Shown here piece after piece: positions 32,886-44,575 of a stretch of DNA of 64,000 bases. The stretch is from Canna indica (taxonomy: Eukaryota > Streptophyta > Magnoliopsida > Zingiberales > Cannaceae). The notes under the pieces are model-generated. The model was given only the letters and a program-made list of their open reading frames with translations. It was not told the DNA's origin and ran no database searches. The position numbers and the translations under genes were made by a program. The stretch is taken from positions 82,700,001 to 82,764,000 of the forward strand of contig CP136892.1 in assembly GCA_034359265.1 (NCBI GenBank). The letters run 5' to 3'. Numbering within the stretch: position 1 is the stretch's first letter; the number at the start of each line of letters is the position of its first letter.

Positions 32886-35800
32886 GAAGCTACAAGTAAG
32901 GAAAATAGCTATAAATTAGGTCATATGACTACTAAATATACAAGGAAAGCTAACTCAACTATAACAATCAATATACATGTAACAATAGTCATTAACATAT
33001 AAAGTACCTTCAATCTGCTCTTCTATGTTAGTTTCAAAAAGCTTCCTCCAATCCACATCAATTTTTATATTAGGATCAGATTTATCCTACAAATCATTAA
33101 TTGAAAAATAATAATCACCATATGAAATATTTGTAAAATGCTCAACAACAATTAAAAAAATAATGGACTTAGTTACTAATGGTCGGAATACAATATTTTC
33201 TTTAGCTTTATCTCCGTAAAAATTATGAAAAAATATATATTATTCTCATGCCTTTGTTCAAAAGCCAACAAGTAACAACAACTAACAGAAAGTTGAGAGA
33301 AAAATTACATTAAAAAAAAAGAGTAAATAAGGTACCTTTCGGCTACTCTCCCCATCATGAATTTTTTTCTTGGGTGGAACCATCAAATACTAATGCAGGT
33401 GAGGTTAAATGAAAAATCACTGCAAACAAGAGGAGATGACTTTGTAATGAGAGCATAATACATTGAAACGACTAAAATCTTTTTACCAAAAAAAAAGAAT
33501 AGAGGAGATCAACCCTACAAATGCTAGAAGACACTATAAAATGACATTTAAAGATGGGTCATTCGCTAATTGTCTTTAACTTTCAACGAAAAGAATTCAA
33601 ATCATTAGACTCTTAAACAAACGGATTTTACTTCGTTGTTGTAAAGATTGTTTATATATATATAATTAGAGACCAAATATTTAGTCATTATTTTTCTTCA
33701 TTAAACCAATAAAATATTTATCCACATATATAAACAACATGTCTCGGGCTTTTATATATATAATTTAAGCAATTACAAAAGAGTATTAATATCCATCATT
33801 ACAAATTTCTACATAAAAAATTTATCCTACCAGTTACATAACACCTAAAGACAATCACAATCCCTACAAGTTAAATAACACCCGAAGATTAAATAGCAAT
33901 CTCATCAATAATAACTCAAATAATTATTGCCTCGTTTATTCACACTTCTCGATCCTGCATTTAACAATCTTGTCATTTATTTTTCAATACAAGTCATATT
34001 TCCATGCTGTTCAAACAAGGGGAACATCTAGCATCAAAGAAGCGGTTCTTATCAAAACACAGGAATTTGAACAAAGATAATAGCAAAAAACAAAAAAATG
34101 TTTTATGCACATTCCTTTAATATATATTCTTCCTTAAACATAAATATACAACTTATCTATATATGTGTACAAGCTTGGATACACATTTTCTTTTAGCAAT
34201 AGAAAGTTCAATAACAATTGCATTTCGTTTTTACTATATTAGGCAACAATGTAAGCATCATGACATCTTCTTCATTATATTACATGTGACTACTATTAAC
34301 CATTCTATAGCGTTTTCATCTTAGAGAATTAAAGGAGGCCGAGACCTCTCACAATCAAGCACTTCCATCAATTATTAATTTTGGACAACCATAATTATCT
34401 TGTTAATCATAGGCACTAAAATTAACCCAAAACCATGTGCCTACTTATACCCACTTTAGCTCAACAATTAATGAAACAACTTAATTTTCTCAATATCAAC
34501 ACGATGACATCAACATGGATATGCATCAAGCTTGCCATAACTAAATAACAAGACATTCTTTCACTATAGGACTACTCTTTGTCTGAACTTGTTTGGTTAG
34601 ATCACCATAATGGCAGCATAGTTTCAGAGGTAATTAAGCTAGCTTTACAATAATACAAACAAGTATGACCAACCACCAATAGAAGATTATTCAAAACAAA
34701 GAAAAAGCATATAACTTTTTAACAAAAAAAAGAAGATTATAAACTACAAATCAACAAAACAAGCATAGTGCAGCGAAAGAAAAAAGTCAATATGGACATT
34801 ATATCATTCTCTCCAAATTGAAGCCCTCGCAACATCACAGAATAGAATATATGCATATATATATATAATGGTGTATATATGTACTCTGTCATATGACATT
34901 GGCATCAAGATCAGATGAAAATAATTAGTCACAAGTAGGCAAATTAAAGTTGTGCAACTTGCTTTATGCTTTATGTTTTCATCCACTATGCTGTAAATAA
35001 CTGTAAATAACTCAACATGTTTTTTAAGAATAGTTGTTCTATATGTACATGCAAAACAATGAAGATATAGTTATCTACTCAAAATGATATAAATATAAAG
35101 CAAGCATGTATGTTTTGAACTGTTTTGAACTGAAGAAACATATAAAGATGCTTCAAAAACACTAGACATTGTACAAAATAAGCTACACTATATTGATGTA
35201 GATAAGAGACATCTTAGACTTATACTAGATCATTCAACTGTTAGACTGGACACCATAATTACAATTTAAAATATAAAAATTTCATTGAAGCCATTATGTG
35301 AGTATATGTAATTAAAATAATCTAGAAAGAAATTGGAATGAACTAATTTTGGTAAAAAAATTAGATTTCAGCAACTCCTCTTTGCTGCAATAAGCAAATT
35401 ACATTAACATCAACACATAGACATCTTATATTCCTAGAAACGGTAATTTATTAGGCTCATCTTATTCTAAACTAATATGCACTTTATAAAGCATCATTGA
35501 GTAAGCAATTTATCATGCTTATGCATGTATGTCACTCTTTCCACATTAAGTACCAAGTATTTGGCTCAACATCAATAATTATTTTTTTCCTTTAATAATT
35601 GGAGAAAAGATCCCTTGTTGTGTTAACTTATCTAAAATTTTCTTCATGACTTAAGAGAAATGAGATAAGAGAAAGAGAAAGAGAGATCAAGTAAGCTCAT
35701 GCCCTTCTTGATTCCTTCTTCCTTCTTGTTGTTCATAGCCCATAGCGTTTATTTTATTTTTCTTTGCTTAATTTACTCCTTGTTTTCACTGATTGGTTAA

Positions 35801-36340
35801 AGAGTAAGTTAAATTATGGGTGAAGTTGCTTTTATGTTGACTTTTGTTAAATGCACATTTGACTTTGGTATGATTGACCTTTAAAGTTGTGTTATATTCC
35901 TTAATTTCATCATAGTTTAGGTTAAATTCATTAACTTTTCCAAAAAAAGGAATACTTAAATTAAATTAAATTAAATTAAATAGCATACATAGTTTTGATT
36001 AAGAATAATCTATAATATTTTTATAAAATCAAATCATCCATGTTAATTTTCATTGAATTAGAGTAGATTCACTACAACAAAATTCTCATATATCGACGTT
36101 AAATTTTCGACGTCTCTTAAAGACGTTGAAATGTAAAGCAATTAAATTATTTTAATATGATAAATTTTGACGTCTCTTAAAGATGTCGAAATTTTTTCGA
36201 CGCCTGAGAACAGACGTCGAAATTTTTCGACGCCTGTTCTGACGTCAAATTTTCGATGTTTACTTAAAGAGGTCGAAATTTTTTCGACACTTGAGAACAT
36301 ACATCAAAATTTTTCAATGCTTGTTCTGACGTCACACATG
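32886..36340. repeat. Tandem duplication, copy 2
   Basis: Second copy of the 3.47 kb unit (see 29414-32885). It begins mid-LTR (CTACAAGTAAGG at 32890) and runs into the complete CACTA element. No genes. Confidence 0.9.
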
Positions 36341-36747
36341 CACTCTCCCCCCCCCCCCAGCTGGCTAGCAGGCGGGAGATTTCCCGCCTGCTGCGTCTTC
36401 TTCTTCTTCTTCTTCTTCTTCTTCTTTGTCTTCTTCGTCGTCTTCTTCTTCTTCTGCTGCTTCTTCTTCTTCTTTTCTTCTTCTTCTTCTTCTTCTTCTT
36501 CTTCTTCTTCTTCTTCATCACGACTAGTGATGCTACAGCTCCATTTTTTTTTTAATATATTTTGCATATCGACATCCATGTCGAACATTTCAACGTCTAA
36601 GCCGACGTCGAAATGTTCGTTTCAACGCTCGTTATTTTCCACTCGCTTTCGTCATATTTTTTTATGTCAATGTGTCATTTTTGACTACTGTCGACGTCGA
36701 AATGCTTTCTTATTTTGACGTCAAAATGTAAGTGGTGTGTTGTAGTG
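36070..36747. mobile_element. Non-autonomous CACTA (En/Spm-type) element, complete, TSD ATT
   Basis: Begins CACTACAACA and ends TGTTGTAGTG, a CACTA terminal inverted repeat. It is flanked by ATT at 36067-36069 and 36748-36750, the 3-bp target duplication expected of CACTA elements. Both arms carry repeated CGACGTC / TTTCGACG words. The centre holds a C-run, a GC-rich hairpin (GCAGGCGGGA ... TCCCGCCTGC, about 36368-36391) and a TTC array. No transposase is encoded. Confidence 0.9.
36392..36515. repeat. TTC/CTT microsatellite inside the CACTA element
   Basis: Imperfect TTC array about 120 bp long. The long serine, phenylalanine, lysine or arginine reading frames over it are artefacts of the repeat. 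Confidence 0.9.
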
Positions 36748-36750
36748 ATT

Positions 36751-37204
36751 AATTTTAGTTCAATTAGACTACCTAGGTTAATTTTAATTTAAATAAAATT
36801 AGTTAGTTTAGTTTTCATTAAAATTAGATAAAAGTAAACAATAAATAATAGTAATGTTGATTAATCCCATTGTCTATGTTAATTATAATTAAAATAAACT
36901 ACTTAGGTTGATTGATACCTTTATGCTAACATTTGTCTTTTTGAATATTTTAAATGTATTTGAATCAAGCTTCAAGAGAATGGAATAGATATATTGAATG
37001 TTGACGAAGTTCATTTCTACTTATAAAATAAAGTTTGAATTTAATTATCTATTTTTTAAAGAAAATATTAAATATGTCATGGATAGATAAATTTGTTCTA
37101 AGATTTATTAACTTTGTCTCAAGATGATGAAAAATATTTCGAATTACAGACAACCTTGTTGATTATTATTTTTAATATTGGGTTGTGACAAAATAATCTT
37201 TATT
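36751..37204. other. AT-rich intergenic, no gene
   Basis: Nothing recognisable between the CACTA element and the start of block B. Confidence 0.4.
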
Positions 37205-37284
37205 AGATTAATGAAGAACTAAAATTCTTTGAGTCTATTTATTGCATATTTCTATATATAATCTTTATTCCCTCCCACTCTCGT

Positions 37285-37924
37285 TGTTAGAAAAAAATTG
37301 GATCTTCCTGCAAGGATCCAAAATCCAAACGCCAAAAGGAAAAATACCAAGACGAGTAAATCCAAAAAAAATACAAAGAACACCAAATTTACGTGGTTCA
37401 GCCCGGCGGAGTACCGGACCTACTTCACGGGGAGAAGATGGCACTTGATTTTATTAGAAGGATGAGAAAACACGGCCAATACAAGAGCGGAATACAACTT
37501 ATTAATAAACTGTAAAGAAAAAATACTGCATGTTCTCGGATATTTTTCTGCACCCCGAAATCTGGATTTCTGCTTCTGCCTGAAAATTATGGATGCGGCG
37601 TCCTTGATCTTCTTGCTTCTGCCTAAGACGGTGTGAAGGGGAAGAGAGCCGCTGGAAAGAAATTCTGCCTGAGAAACGGAGTAGATGGGAGGCTCTGAGA
37701 ATTATTGGGATTATTCCTGAAACTGCATATTAGACCGCTATTTATAATACAGGGGGAGAGCCAATTCATGCCTAATTTGGTAGAGAAAATATCTCCAAGA
37801 ATTTTGCTGCTCCGTCTGATTTAATCGGATGGCTGAAATGTTTTTTTTGACCCAAAAAATTAGCTTGTGTTGGTCAAGCCCAATTTCATAATGGATTCGG
37901 GTTTAAAATGATTCAACCCTCACA
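37285..37924 (-). repeat. Copia 3' LTR with adjacent PPT
   Basis: 640 bp. Just inside the element at 37925-37936 the minus strand reads AAAGGAGGAAAT, the polypurine tract that primes plus-strand synthesis. Confidence 0.85.
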
Positions 37925-37991
37925 ATTTCCTCCTTTGATGAATTTTAAGCCCAATGTAGTCTTCTCCTCTTCTCCCAAGAGCCCTGTAGGG

Positions 37992-40869
37992 CTAACCTGC
38001 ACCATGAATCAATCTTACCAAGTTCAGGCAGTGTTCAAATTTGGCCGTTGGTAGTACTTTAGTCAGCATATCTGCAGGATTGTGAGCTGTGTCAATTTTC
38101 TGAAGCTTTATTTCTCCTTTTGAAATAATATCCCTAATAAAATGGAATCTGACGTCGATGTGCTTCGTCCTTTCATGGAACATTTGATCTTTTGACAGAT
38201 GAATTGCACTTTGACTGTCACTATGCACGACTATGTCCCCATTTTGAGAAGTTAGTTCTTTTATCAAGTTCCCGAGCCATATTGCTTCTTTAATTGCTTA
38301 TGTAATAGCCATGTACTCCGCTTCAGTGGTAGAGAGGGCGATAGTGGGTTGTAGACCGGCTTTCCAACTTACTGCAGTTCCACCTGTAGTGAAGATATAG
38401 GCGGTGATTGATCTCCTCTTATCAAGGTCACCGGCATAGTCCGAGTCTGAGTATCCTGCAAACGATTCATTAGTTCCATCGAAAATAAGGCTGGCTTTAG
38501 AAGTACCTTGTAAGTAGCGCAGGATCCATTTGACTGCCAACTGCACTTGCATAGGGTACCTGTGATGTGCTAACTCTTTCTTTTTCATCTTTTGGGCATA
38601 GTAACTCTGACAATTTGAAGTGTGCGACAAGAGGTGTCTTGACGGGTATTGTTCTTGCATGCCAAAGCGCTCAACCACTTGCTTTACATAACTCTCCTGT
38701 ATTAGGTACAATTTTCTTTCTTTGCGGTCTCGCTTTATCTCCATCCCAAGGATTTTTCTTGCACCCCCAAGGTCCTTCATGTCAAATTCACCTTTAAGGT
38801 GTGTCTTTAGTCTGTCTATTTCAGTAATATCTTTTGCCGCAATGAGCATATCATCAACATAAAGAAGCAGATAAATCATAGAACTAGTTGTTTTCTTTAA
38901 ATAAACACAACTGTCAAAAGATGATCTACTGAAATCAATACCAAGCATGAACTGATCAAACCGCTTATACTATTGTCTGGGAGATTGTTTGAGGCCATAG
39001 AGTGACTTCTTTAGGAGGCAGACATGATCAACTTTATTTTTCTCTTCAAACTCTTCTGGTTGTGCCATGTAGATCTGTTCTTCTAAGTCACCGTGTAGGA
39101 AAGCTGTCTTTACGTCAAGCTGTTCTAACTCCAAGTCTTGCATGGCTACTAATGCTAGAAGAACACGAATAGAGGTATGCTTAACCACAGGAGAGAAAAT
39201 ATCTTTGTAGTCAATACCTTCCTTTTGACTGTATCCCTTTGCTACCAGTCGAGCTTTATAGATACCGCCTTCTTTGAGTTTGTAGATTCATTTGCACCCA
39301 ACAAGTTTCTTGTGCGGTGGAGGCTTCACAAGTTCCCAAGTATTATTTTTTTGCAGGGATTTGAATTCTTCTGCCATAGCTTCACGCCACTTTTTTGAAT
39401 TCGTCCTATTTAGGGCTTCTTTATAGGAGGCTGGTTCTTCAGTGCATGGAGTTTCTTCAGCCACTGCTAGAGCATATGTAGTGACATTTGCATACCTAGG
39501 ATTAGGACGTAGTGCTCGCCTAGGTCGGTTGAGGGCGATGGAATAAGGATTCTCCTCCTCAACTTGATATTGCTCCTCCTGGACCTGAACATGTTCTTCG
39601 GTGGCCTGTTCTGAAGCAGTGTTATTGGCTTCTATAGAAGGCGATCTAGATGCAGATGTAGGGAACCAGAATTCTTTGGTTGCAGGCTAAGGTAGTGTTT
39701 CTTCTGGTGGCACTGCAGGTTCTTGTGAGTCATCCTCTTATTGGTTCTCCTTTTTCATTTTCAAGAGTACATGTTCATCAAAAATTACATCTCTATGGAT
39801 TTCTGTTTTACAATTATTTATGCACCACACTTTATAGCCTTTCATTCCACTAGAATATCCTAAGAAAATACATATATTTGATCTTGGTTCTCATTTTCCC
39901 TCATTCACTCTGACATAGACAGTGCACCTAAAAATTTTTAGATGGTCATAAGAGGTTGGCGACCCGATCCATTTTTCCTCAGGCGTCTTGAATTCAATGG
40001 ATGAAGAAGGAGATCGGTTTATCAGGTAGCAAGCGGTGGATGCAGCTCTGCCTAAAAACTTTTAGAAAGTTTAGCATTAGAAAGCATACTTCTTACCCTT
40101 TCTACGATGGTGCGATTCATCCTTTCTGTTACTCCATTCTGCTGAGGTGTGTAGGGAACTGTGTGATGTCTTATGATCCCTTCTCTGGAGCAAAAATCTT
40201 TAAATTCTCCATTGCAAAATTATAGGCCATTGTCAGTTTGCAGGGTCCGAACATGTCTACCGGTTTGCTTCTCAATCATTGCCTTCCAAGACTGAAATTT
40301 AGAGAAGACATCAAATTATTTTTAATAAAAAAAGCCCATACCTTCCTGGAGTAATAATCAATAAAAGTGAGCATGTATCGAGCTCCTCCTTGAGATTCAA
40401 CCGGTGATGGCCCCCATAGATCAGAGTGGATGTAGTTCAATTTTTCTTTTGCATAGTGTTGCCATGTGGAGAATGAGACTCTTTTCTGTTTGCCATAGAT
40501 GCAATGTTCACATAAGTCTAGCTTAGCAAATTTTTGTTTTCCAAGTAGCCCCTTTTGTTCAAGTATTAGCACGCTCTTTTTATTAATATGCCCTAATCTC
40601 ATATGCCATAATTTAGCAATATCATCATCAGAGTGTTCAAAAGTTATCATAGTCGTACCACTTGTTACCGTTGTGCCTTGCAGGATGTAGAGTTGGTTTA
40701 CTTTTAGTGCTTTCATTACTGTTAATGACCCCTTTGTGACTCTAAAAACTCCATCTTGGCCTGAATACTTGTATCCAAGTGCATCTAGAGAAGATAAAGA
40801 AATTAAATTTCTTTTAAGACCTGGAACGTGCCATACCTGAGTTATAGTCCTTGTAATGCAATCGTGCAT
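37992..40869 (-). pseudogene. Copia pol remnant: integrase, RT, RNase H
   Basis: On the minus strand: GAG-pre-integrase and integrase start (WHVPGLKRNLISLSSL, LWHMRLGHINKKS, CEHCIYGKQKRVSF, YIHSDLWGPSPV; 40276-40869). After a degraded stretch come RT (QLDVKTAFLHGDLEEQIYM, 38970-39188; YLLLYVDDMLI near 38860), GYSDSDYAGDLDKRRS, and RNase H (STTEAEYMA near 38300, then HSDSQSAIHLSKD, FHERTKHIDVRFHFIRD, 37992-38267). Stops and frameshifts separate the pieces. Confidence 0.85.
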
Positions 40870-40919
40870 TTTAATTTTTACTGAACCAACACCTGCTACT
40901 TAACATGATGAGTCATTTC

Positions 40920-41787
40920 CCATTAGCACTTCCTTATCATCAGCATGTTCATATGTGGCAAACTATTCTCGGTGTGGTGTCATATGATAAGAGAAATTTG
41001 AATCTAAAATGCATTCATCTTGAGATCTAGCATAACAAGCAGAAATAGTAAGTACCTCTACTTTTTCATCCTCATCAGCATAGGATGCTTCCCCATTCTG
41101 ATTTTGTTCCTCAAGTCTCCGTTTCAGCTTACGACATTCTGATTTGATGTGTCCCATCTTTTTGCAATAATAGCACTGCACGTTTTTTTATCTGGATTTA
41201 GATCTGAACTTATCCCGGCTTTTGTCCCGTGACCTATTTCGTCCTCTAGTGTTTAGGGCTTCTCCACGACTTCTAGATGATCCGATGGTAAGTTAAGAGT
41301 CGACAATCTCCTTGGATACTAACATTGTTGTCACTTCATCCAGAGTTATAGTATTCTTGTCATACAATAAACTTTCACGAAAATTTTTAAAAGAAGCGGG
41401 GAGAGTAATTAGAAGCATAAAAGTTTTATCTTCTTCCTCAAATTTAACTTCCATATCCTCAAGATCAGCAAGAATAGTGCGAAAAGTGCTAATATGATTT
41501 TTAACAGAAGTGTCATCAGTCATGCGTAAAAAATATAATTTCTGTCTAAGTGTCATCTTACTTGTAAGAGTTTTATCCTGGTAGATTGTGGCAAACTTTT
41601 TCCATACATCTGCGGCGGTCTTTTCTGATGCAATTTCTTGTAGTGCCTCGTCGCAGACGCTCATGTACAATGTGGCTTTAGCACTTTCATCGGCCCGGTC
41701 TTTTTCCCTTTCAGTGTCTTCCATTGCATCTCGCCCATGAATAGTATTCTGAAGGTTCTCTTTGATCAAAATTACTTTGATCTTCAA
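40920..41787 (-). pseudogene. Copia gag and protease remnant
   Basis: Gag (41293-41787) has WKKFATIYQDKTLTSK and LRQKLYFLRM, the UBN2-type copia gag. The zinc knuckle CYYCKKMGHIKSEC lies at 41140-41181. The protease site reads ILDSNFSYHMTP where active copia proteases have D-S/T-G, so the catalytic glycine is replaced by asparagine. Confidence 0.8.
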
Positions 41788-41860
41788 AGCTATAATGAGT
41801 AGTTGACATTATGGTCTAATTTTTGAATTTCATATTTTGTCCCTGACATTGTGGATTGTT

Positions 41861-41873
41861 GGCTCTGATACCA
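41861..41873 (-). other. Copia primer binding site
   Basis: Minus strand TGGTATCAGAGCC, an exact initiator tRNA-Met type PBS, four bases inside the 5' LTR. Confidence 0.85.
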
Positions 41874-41877
41874 CAAC

Positions 41878-42518
41878 TATTAGGAAGAAATTGGGTCTTC
41901 CTGCAAGGATCCAAAATCCAAACGCCAAAAGAAAAAATACTCAGACGAGTAAATCCAGAAAAAATACAAAGAACACCAAATTTACGTGGTTCAGCCCGGC
42001 GGGGTATCGAGCCTACTTCACAGGGAGAATAGGGCACTTGATTTTATTAGAAGAAGGAGAAAACACGGCCAACACAAGAGCAGAAAACAACTGATTAATA
42101 AATTGTAAAGAAAAAATACTACATGTTCTCGGATATTATTCTGCACCCCGATATCTGGATTTCTGCTTCTGCCTGAAAACTGTGGATGCATGCTGCGTCC
42201 TTGATCTTCTTGCTTCTGCCTAAGATTGTGTGAAGGGAAAGAGAGCCGCTGGAAAGGAATTCTGCCTTAGAAACGGAGTAGATGGGAGGCTCTGAGAATT
42301 ATTGAGATTATTCCTGAAATTGCATATTAGACCCCTATTTATAATACAGGGGAGAGCCAATTCATACTTAATTTGGTGGAGAAAAAATCTCCAAGAATTT
42401 TGCTGCTCCGTCTGATTTAATCGGATGGCTGAAATATTTTTTTGATCCAAAAAATTAGTTTGTGTTGATCAATTTTAATTTTATAATGAATTCGAATTTA
42501 AAATGATCAACCGTCGCA
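41878..42518 (-). repeat. Copia 5' LTR
   Basis: 641 bp, homologous throughout to 37285-37924. Its outer end reads GTCGCA just before the TSD. Confidence 0.85.
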
Positions 42519-42628
42519 CTCGCCTAATATTTATTTTATCGTGAATGCCTGGGAAGAGTCATCAGATTTTATTTGTTTTAATTATTAATCTTTGGCATTA
42601 TTTATTAAGATCCTTTTGTTTTGTAAAT

Positions 42629-42640
42629 TATATAAAATAG
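42629..42640 (+). promoter_or_regulatory. TATA-like box and leader of block B
   Basis: TATATAAAATAG is followed by a GC-rich stretch and then GTCTAG|GTAATCTCTCTC, which looks like a 5' UTR exon with a donor site and a CT-rich intron. It lies about 730 bases upstream of the FAR1-like fragment. Block A lacks this segment. Confidence 0.4.
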
Positions 42641-43370
42641 GACACCGTGGCTGCTTCTTCGCATTAATCTGCTGCGGCTGCTGCGCGCCTACGCTCTCTT
42701 CCTTTCGCGTGTTGCCGTCTAGGTAATCTCTCTCTCCCTCTCTCTCAAGCACTCTCTCTTTCTCCTCTTCCTATATATTTTATCCCTGTTTCGTTCGTGA
42801 CGTGTTGCATATTTCGATTGGGGGGTTCTGATTGCAAGGAGAGCAGAAGTTGATAAAAGATGATTTTTTCTTCTTCTTCTTTTTGCTTCTGTCTTATGAA
42901 GATGCTTCTTTATGGTGTGTATGTGTTGGATCTCTTCGAATCCTTATTTGTTTCTTCGATCTCTGCTATAGTTAATTTATTCTTCGCTGTGGCTCTTTTA
43001 TTTGCTTCCTTTTGATGTATTGCAAGTTTGGTTGGGTTTTTTTATGTTAATTTAAGATTGATGATAATTATTGGAATCCGCTTACCTTTTCTTTTGTTAC
43101 TCCTCCCACTTCATGGTTGTATCATTAGTAGATTTGAAGCTGTCAATATATCTTTGGTTGCAAATCTTCAAATTTAGCAGCTAAGGTTGTTGTCCATATG
43201 TTGGATAATCACATTCATATTGCAAGGATTGTTCTGTGCTTTCATTGACAGATCAGTTTTCTTAGGAGCTGATAAAAGGTGGACTAACCTAAGTTTCCAT
43301 CTTTGCTTCCTAGAATATTTTTTTTATTTTTTATTTTTTATTTTTTTACGAATGATCATGGTTGCTTCTT

Positions 43371-43708
43371 GAGAAACTTGTTCTGGGCTGATGGTAGGTG
43401 TAGGACGGCATATCAATACTTTGGTGATGTCATTTCCATCGATACAGCCTTCTTGGCTGAAAAAATACGATTTGCCTCGTGTACTATTTGTGGGTATGAA
43501 CCATCATGGCCAATTAGTGTTGGTGGGATGTGGTCTGATCTCTGATGAAACCATCCAGAACTATACTTGGTTATTTAAAGCTTTCTTAACCTGCATGTTA
43601 GGATGCTGTCCAAATGCTATTGTTACCAACTACTCCAAGGCCATTCAAGGTGCTGTCCTGGATGTGTTTCCAAATGCTAATGTTTTTTTTATTGCTTTCC
43701 TTCTTTGA
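43371..43708 (+). pseudogene. FAR1/FHY3-like (MULE-type) transposase fragment, block B
   Basis: RNLFWADGRCRTAYQYFGD and VISIDTAFLAEK are in one frame, then after a frameshift near 43462 KYDLPRVLFVGMNHHGQ, GLISDETIQNYTWLFKAF and KAIQGAVLDVFPNAN are in another. This is the DDE core region of FAR1/MULE transposases (first acidic residue in ISIDT). The fragment ends at VFPNAN where a noncoding T-rich stretch begins, which also exists in block A. The downstream part kept in block A is missing here. Confidence 0.8.
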
Positions 43709-43991
43709 GACAATTGTTTCTTTTCTTATTTCGTTTTTTTCATTTAGGGTTGATAGAACTCAGAACAAAGCATTGATGTCATTCATTATATTGACTCTGA
43801 AATGGGATCTCCATAAAACTGATACTTATGAAAGCGGGACCAATTACTTTTAGAAATTCAATATTAATAGTAAATCCTATAGAAGTCTGTCATTTTCTAA
43901 GTCCTTGTTAATTATGTGATAAGTGGATACATTAATTCTCCTTCCATTGCTCTCATGTTCAAACTAAACCCTAACAAAGCCCTTAGCTCTT

Positions 43992-44167
43992 CTTCTACTT
44001 TTGTTCTAATTCTATTGGGGGATTGTTAAGTCTGTTTTGTTTATGCTAGAACTTATCTTATTTCCTTCCTTGTTTAGTTTATGTTTTTAGCCCTCTCCTC
44101 CCTTATACTGTAACCTCTCATTACTCATGAATGGTATACAGTTTTCAAGCTTCAAAAAAAAAAAGAG
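43992..44167 (+). mobile_element. Poly(A) retroposon insertion, 16-bp TSD
   Basis: The insert is flanked by exact 16-bp copies of AAAGCCCTTAGCTCTT (43976-43991 and 44168-44183) and ends in an A-run, the marks of LINE-mediated insertion. Block A has a single uninterrupted copy of the target near 8190-8210. The insert contains ATTGGGGGATTGTTAAG, which looks like a polypurine tract followed by an LTR start, so it may be the 3' end of an LTR-element transcript copied in trans. A SINE or truncated LINE is possible. Confidence 0.75.
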
Positions 44168-44575
44168 AAAGCCCTTAGCTCTTGCTTCTTCACCTCATAA
44201 GCATCAACCATCATCTTATAGAAGTCATTACCTGCCTTCTTTCCATTCCTTCCTCATTTCATATATTCCTTTTCCTTCTTCTTCATTTCATGTATTTGTT
44301 GTGTACGCTCCGATTTCCAATGACCATCTATTGGAATTCATCTCGTTCCTGCTGCAGCTTTTCAATCTCAGCTTTCAGAGTTGCAGTATTTTTTAGCATT
44401 TGGTCAGGTTAAAGTTGCTAGCTCTCAATCTTTTGCAGCTAACATCACGCGTTTTTTAAATGTTTAACACAAACCTACTCCAATTTGGATTGAAAAACTT
44501 CTATAAAGATGCTAAATTAAGATATTTGACCCAATTTCATTGTTAGGGTTTGCTCAGGTCTCCACAATGCACATA

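Larger units (their letters stand above)
37285..42518 (-). mobile_element. Ty1/copia element, full length, inactive, near-perfect 5-bp TSD
   Basis: LTRs at 37285-37924 (3') and 41878-42518 (5'). The left LTR has TG/CA ends on the plus strand (TGTTAG ... CCTCACA); the right one ends GTCGCA and its TG start has decayed to TA. Flanks CTCGT (37280-37284) and CTCGC (42519-42523) form a 5-bp duplication with one mismatch, and block A preserves the empty site near 5930. Minus-strand order is LTR, PBS, gag, protease, integrase, RT, RNase H, PPT, LTR, the copia order. The LTRs differ roughly once per 10-12 bases over the first ~230 bases, so the insertion is not recent. Confidence 0.92.

Noticed and set aside
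36264..36718. Serine-, lysine- or phenylalanine-rich proteins across the TTC array
   Set aside because: Produced by the microsatellite and C-run inside a CACTA element.
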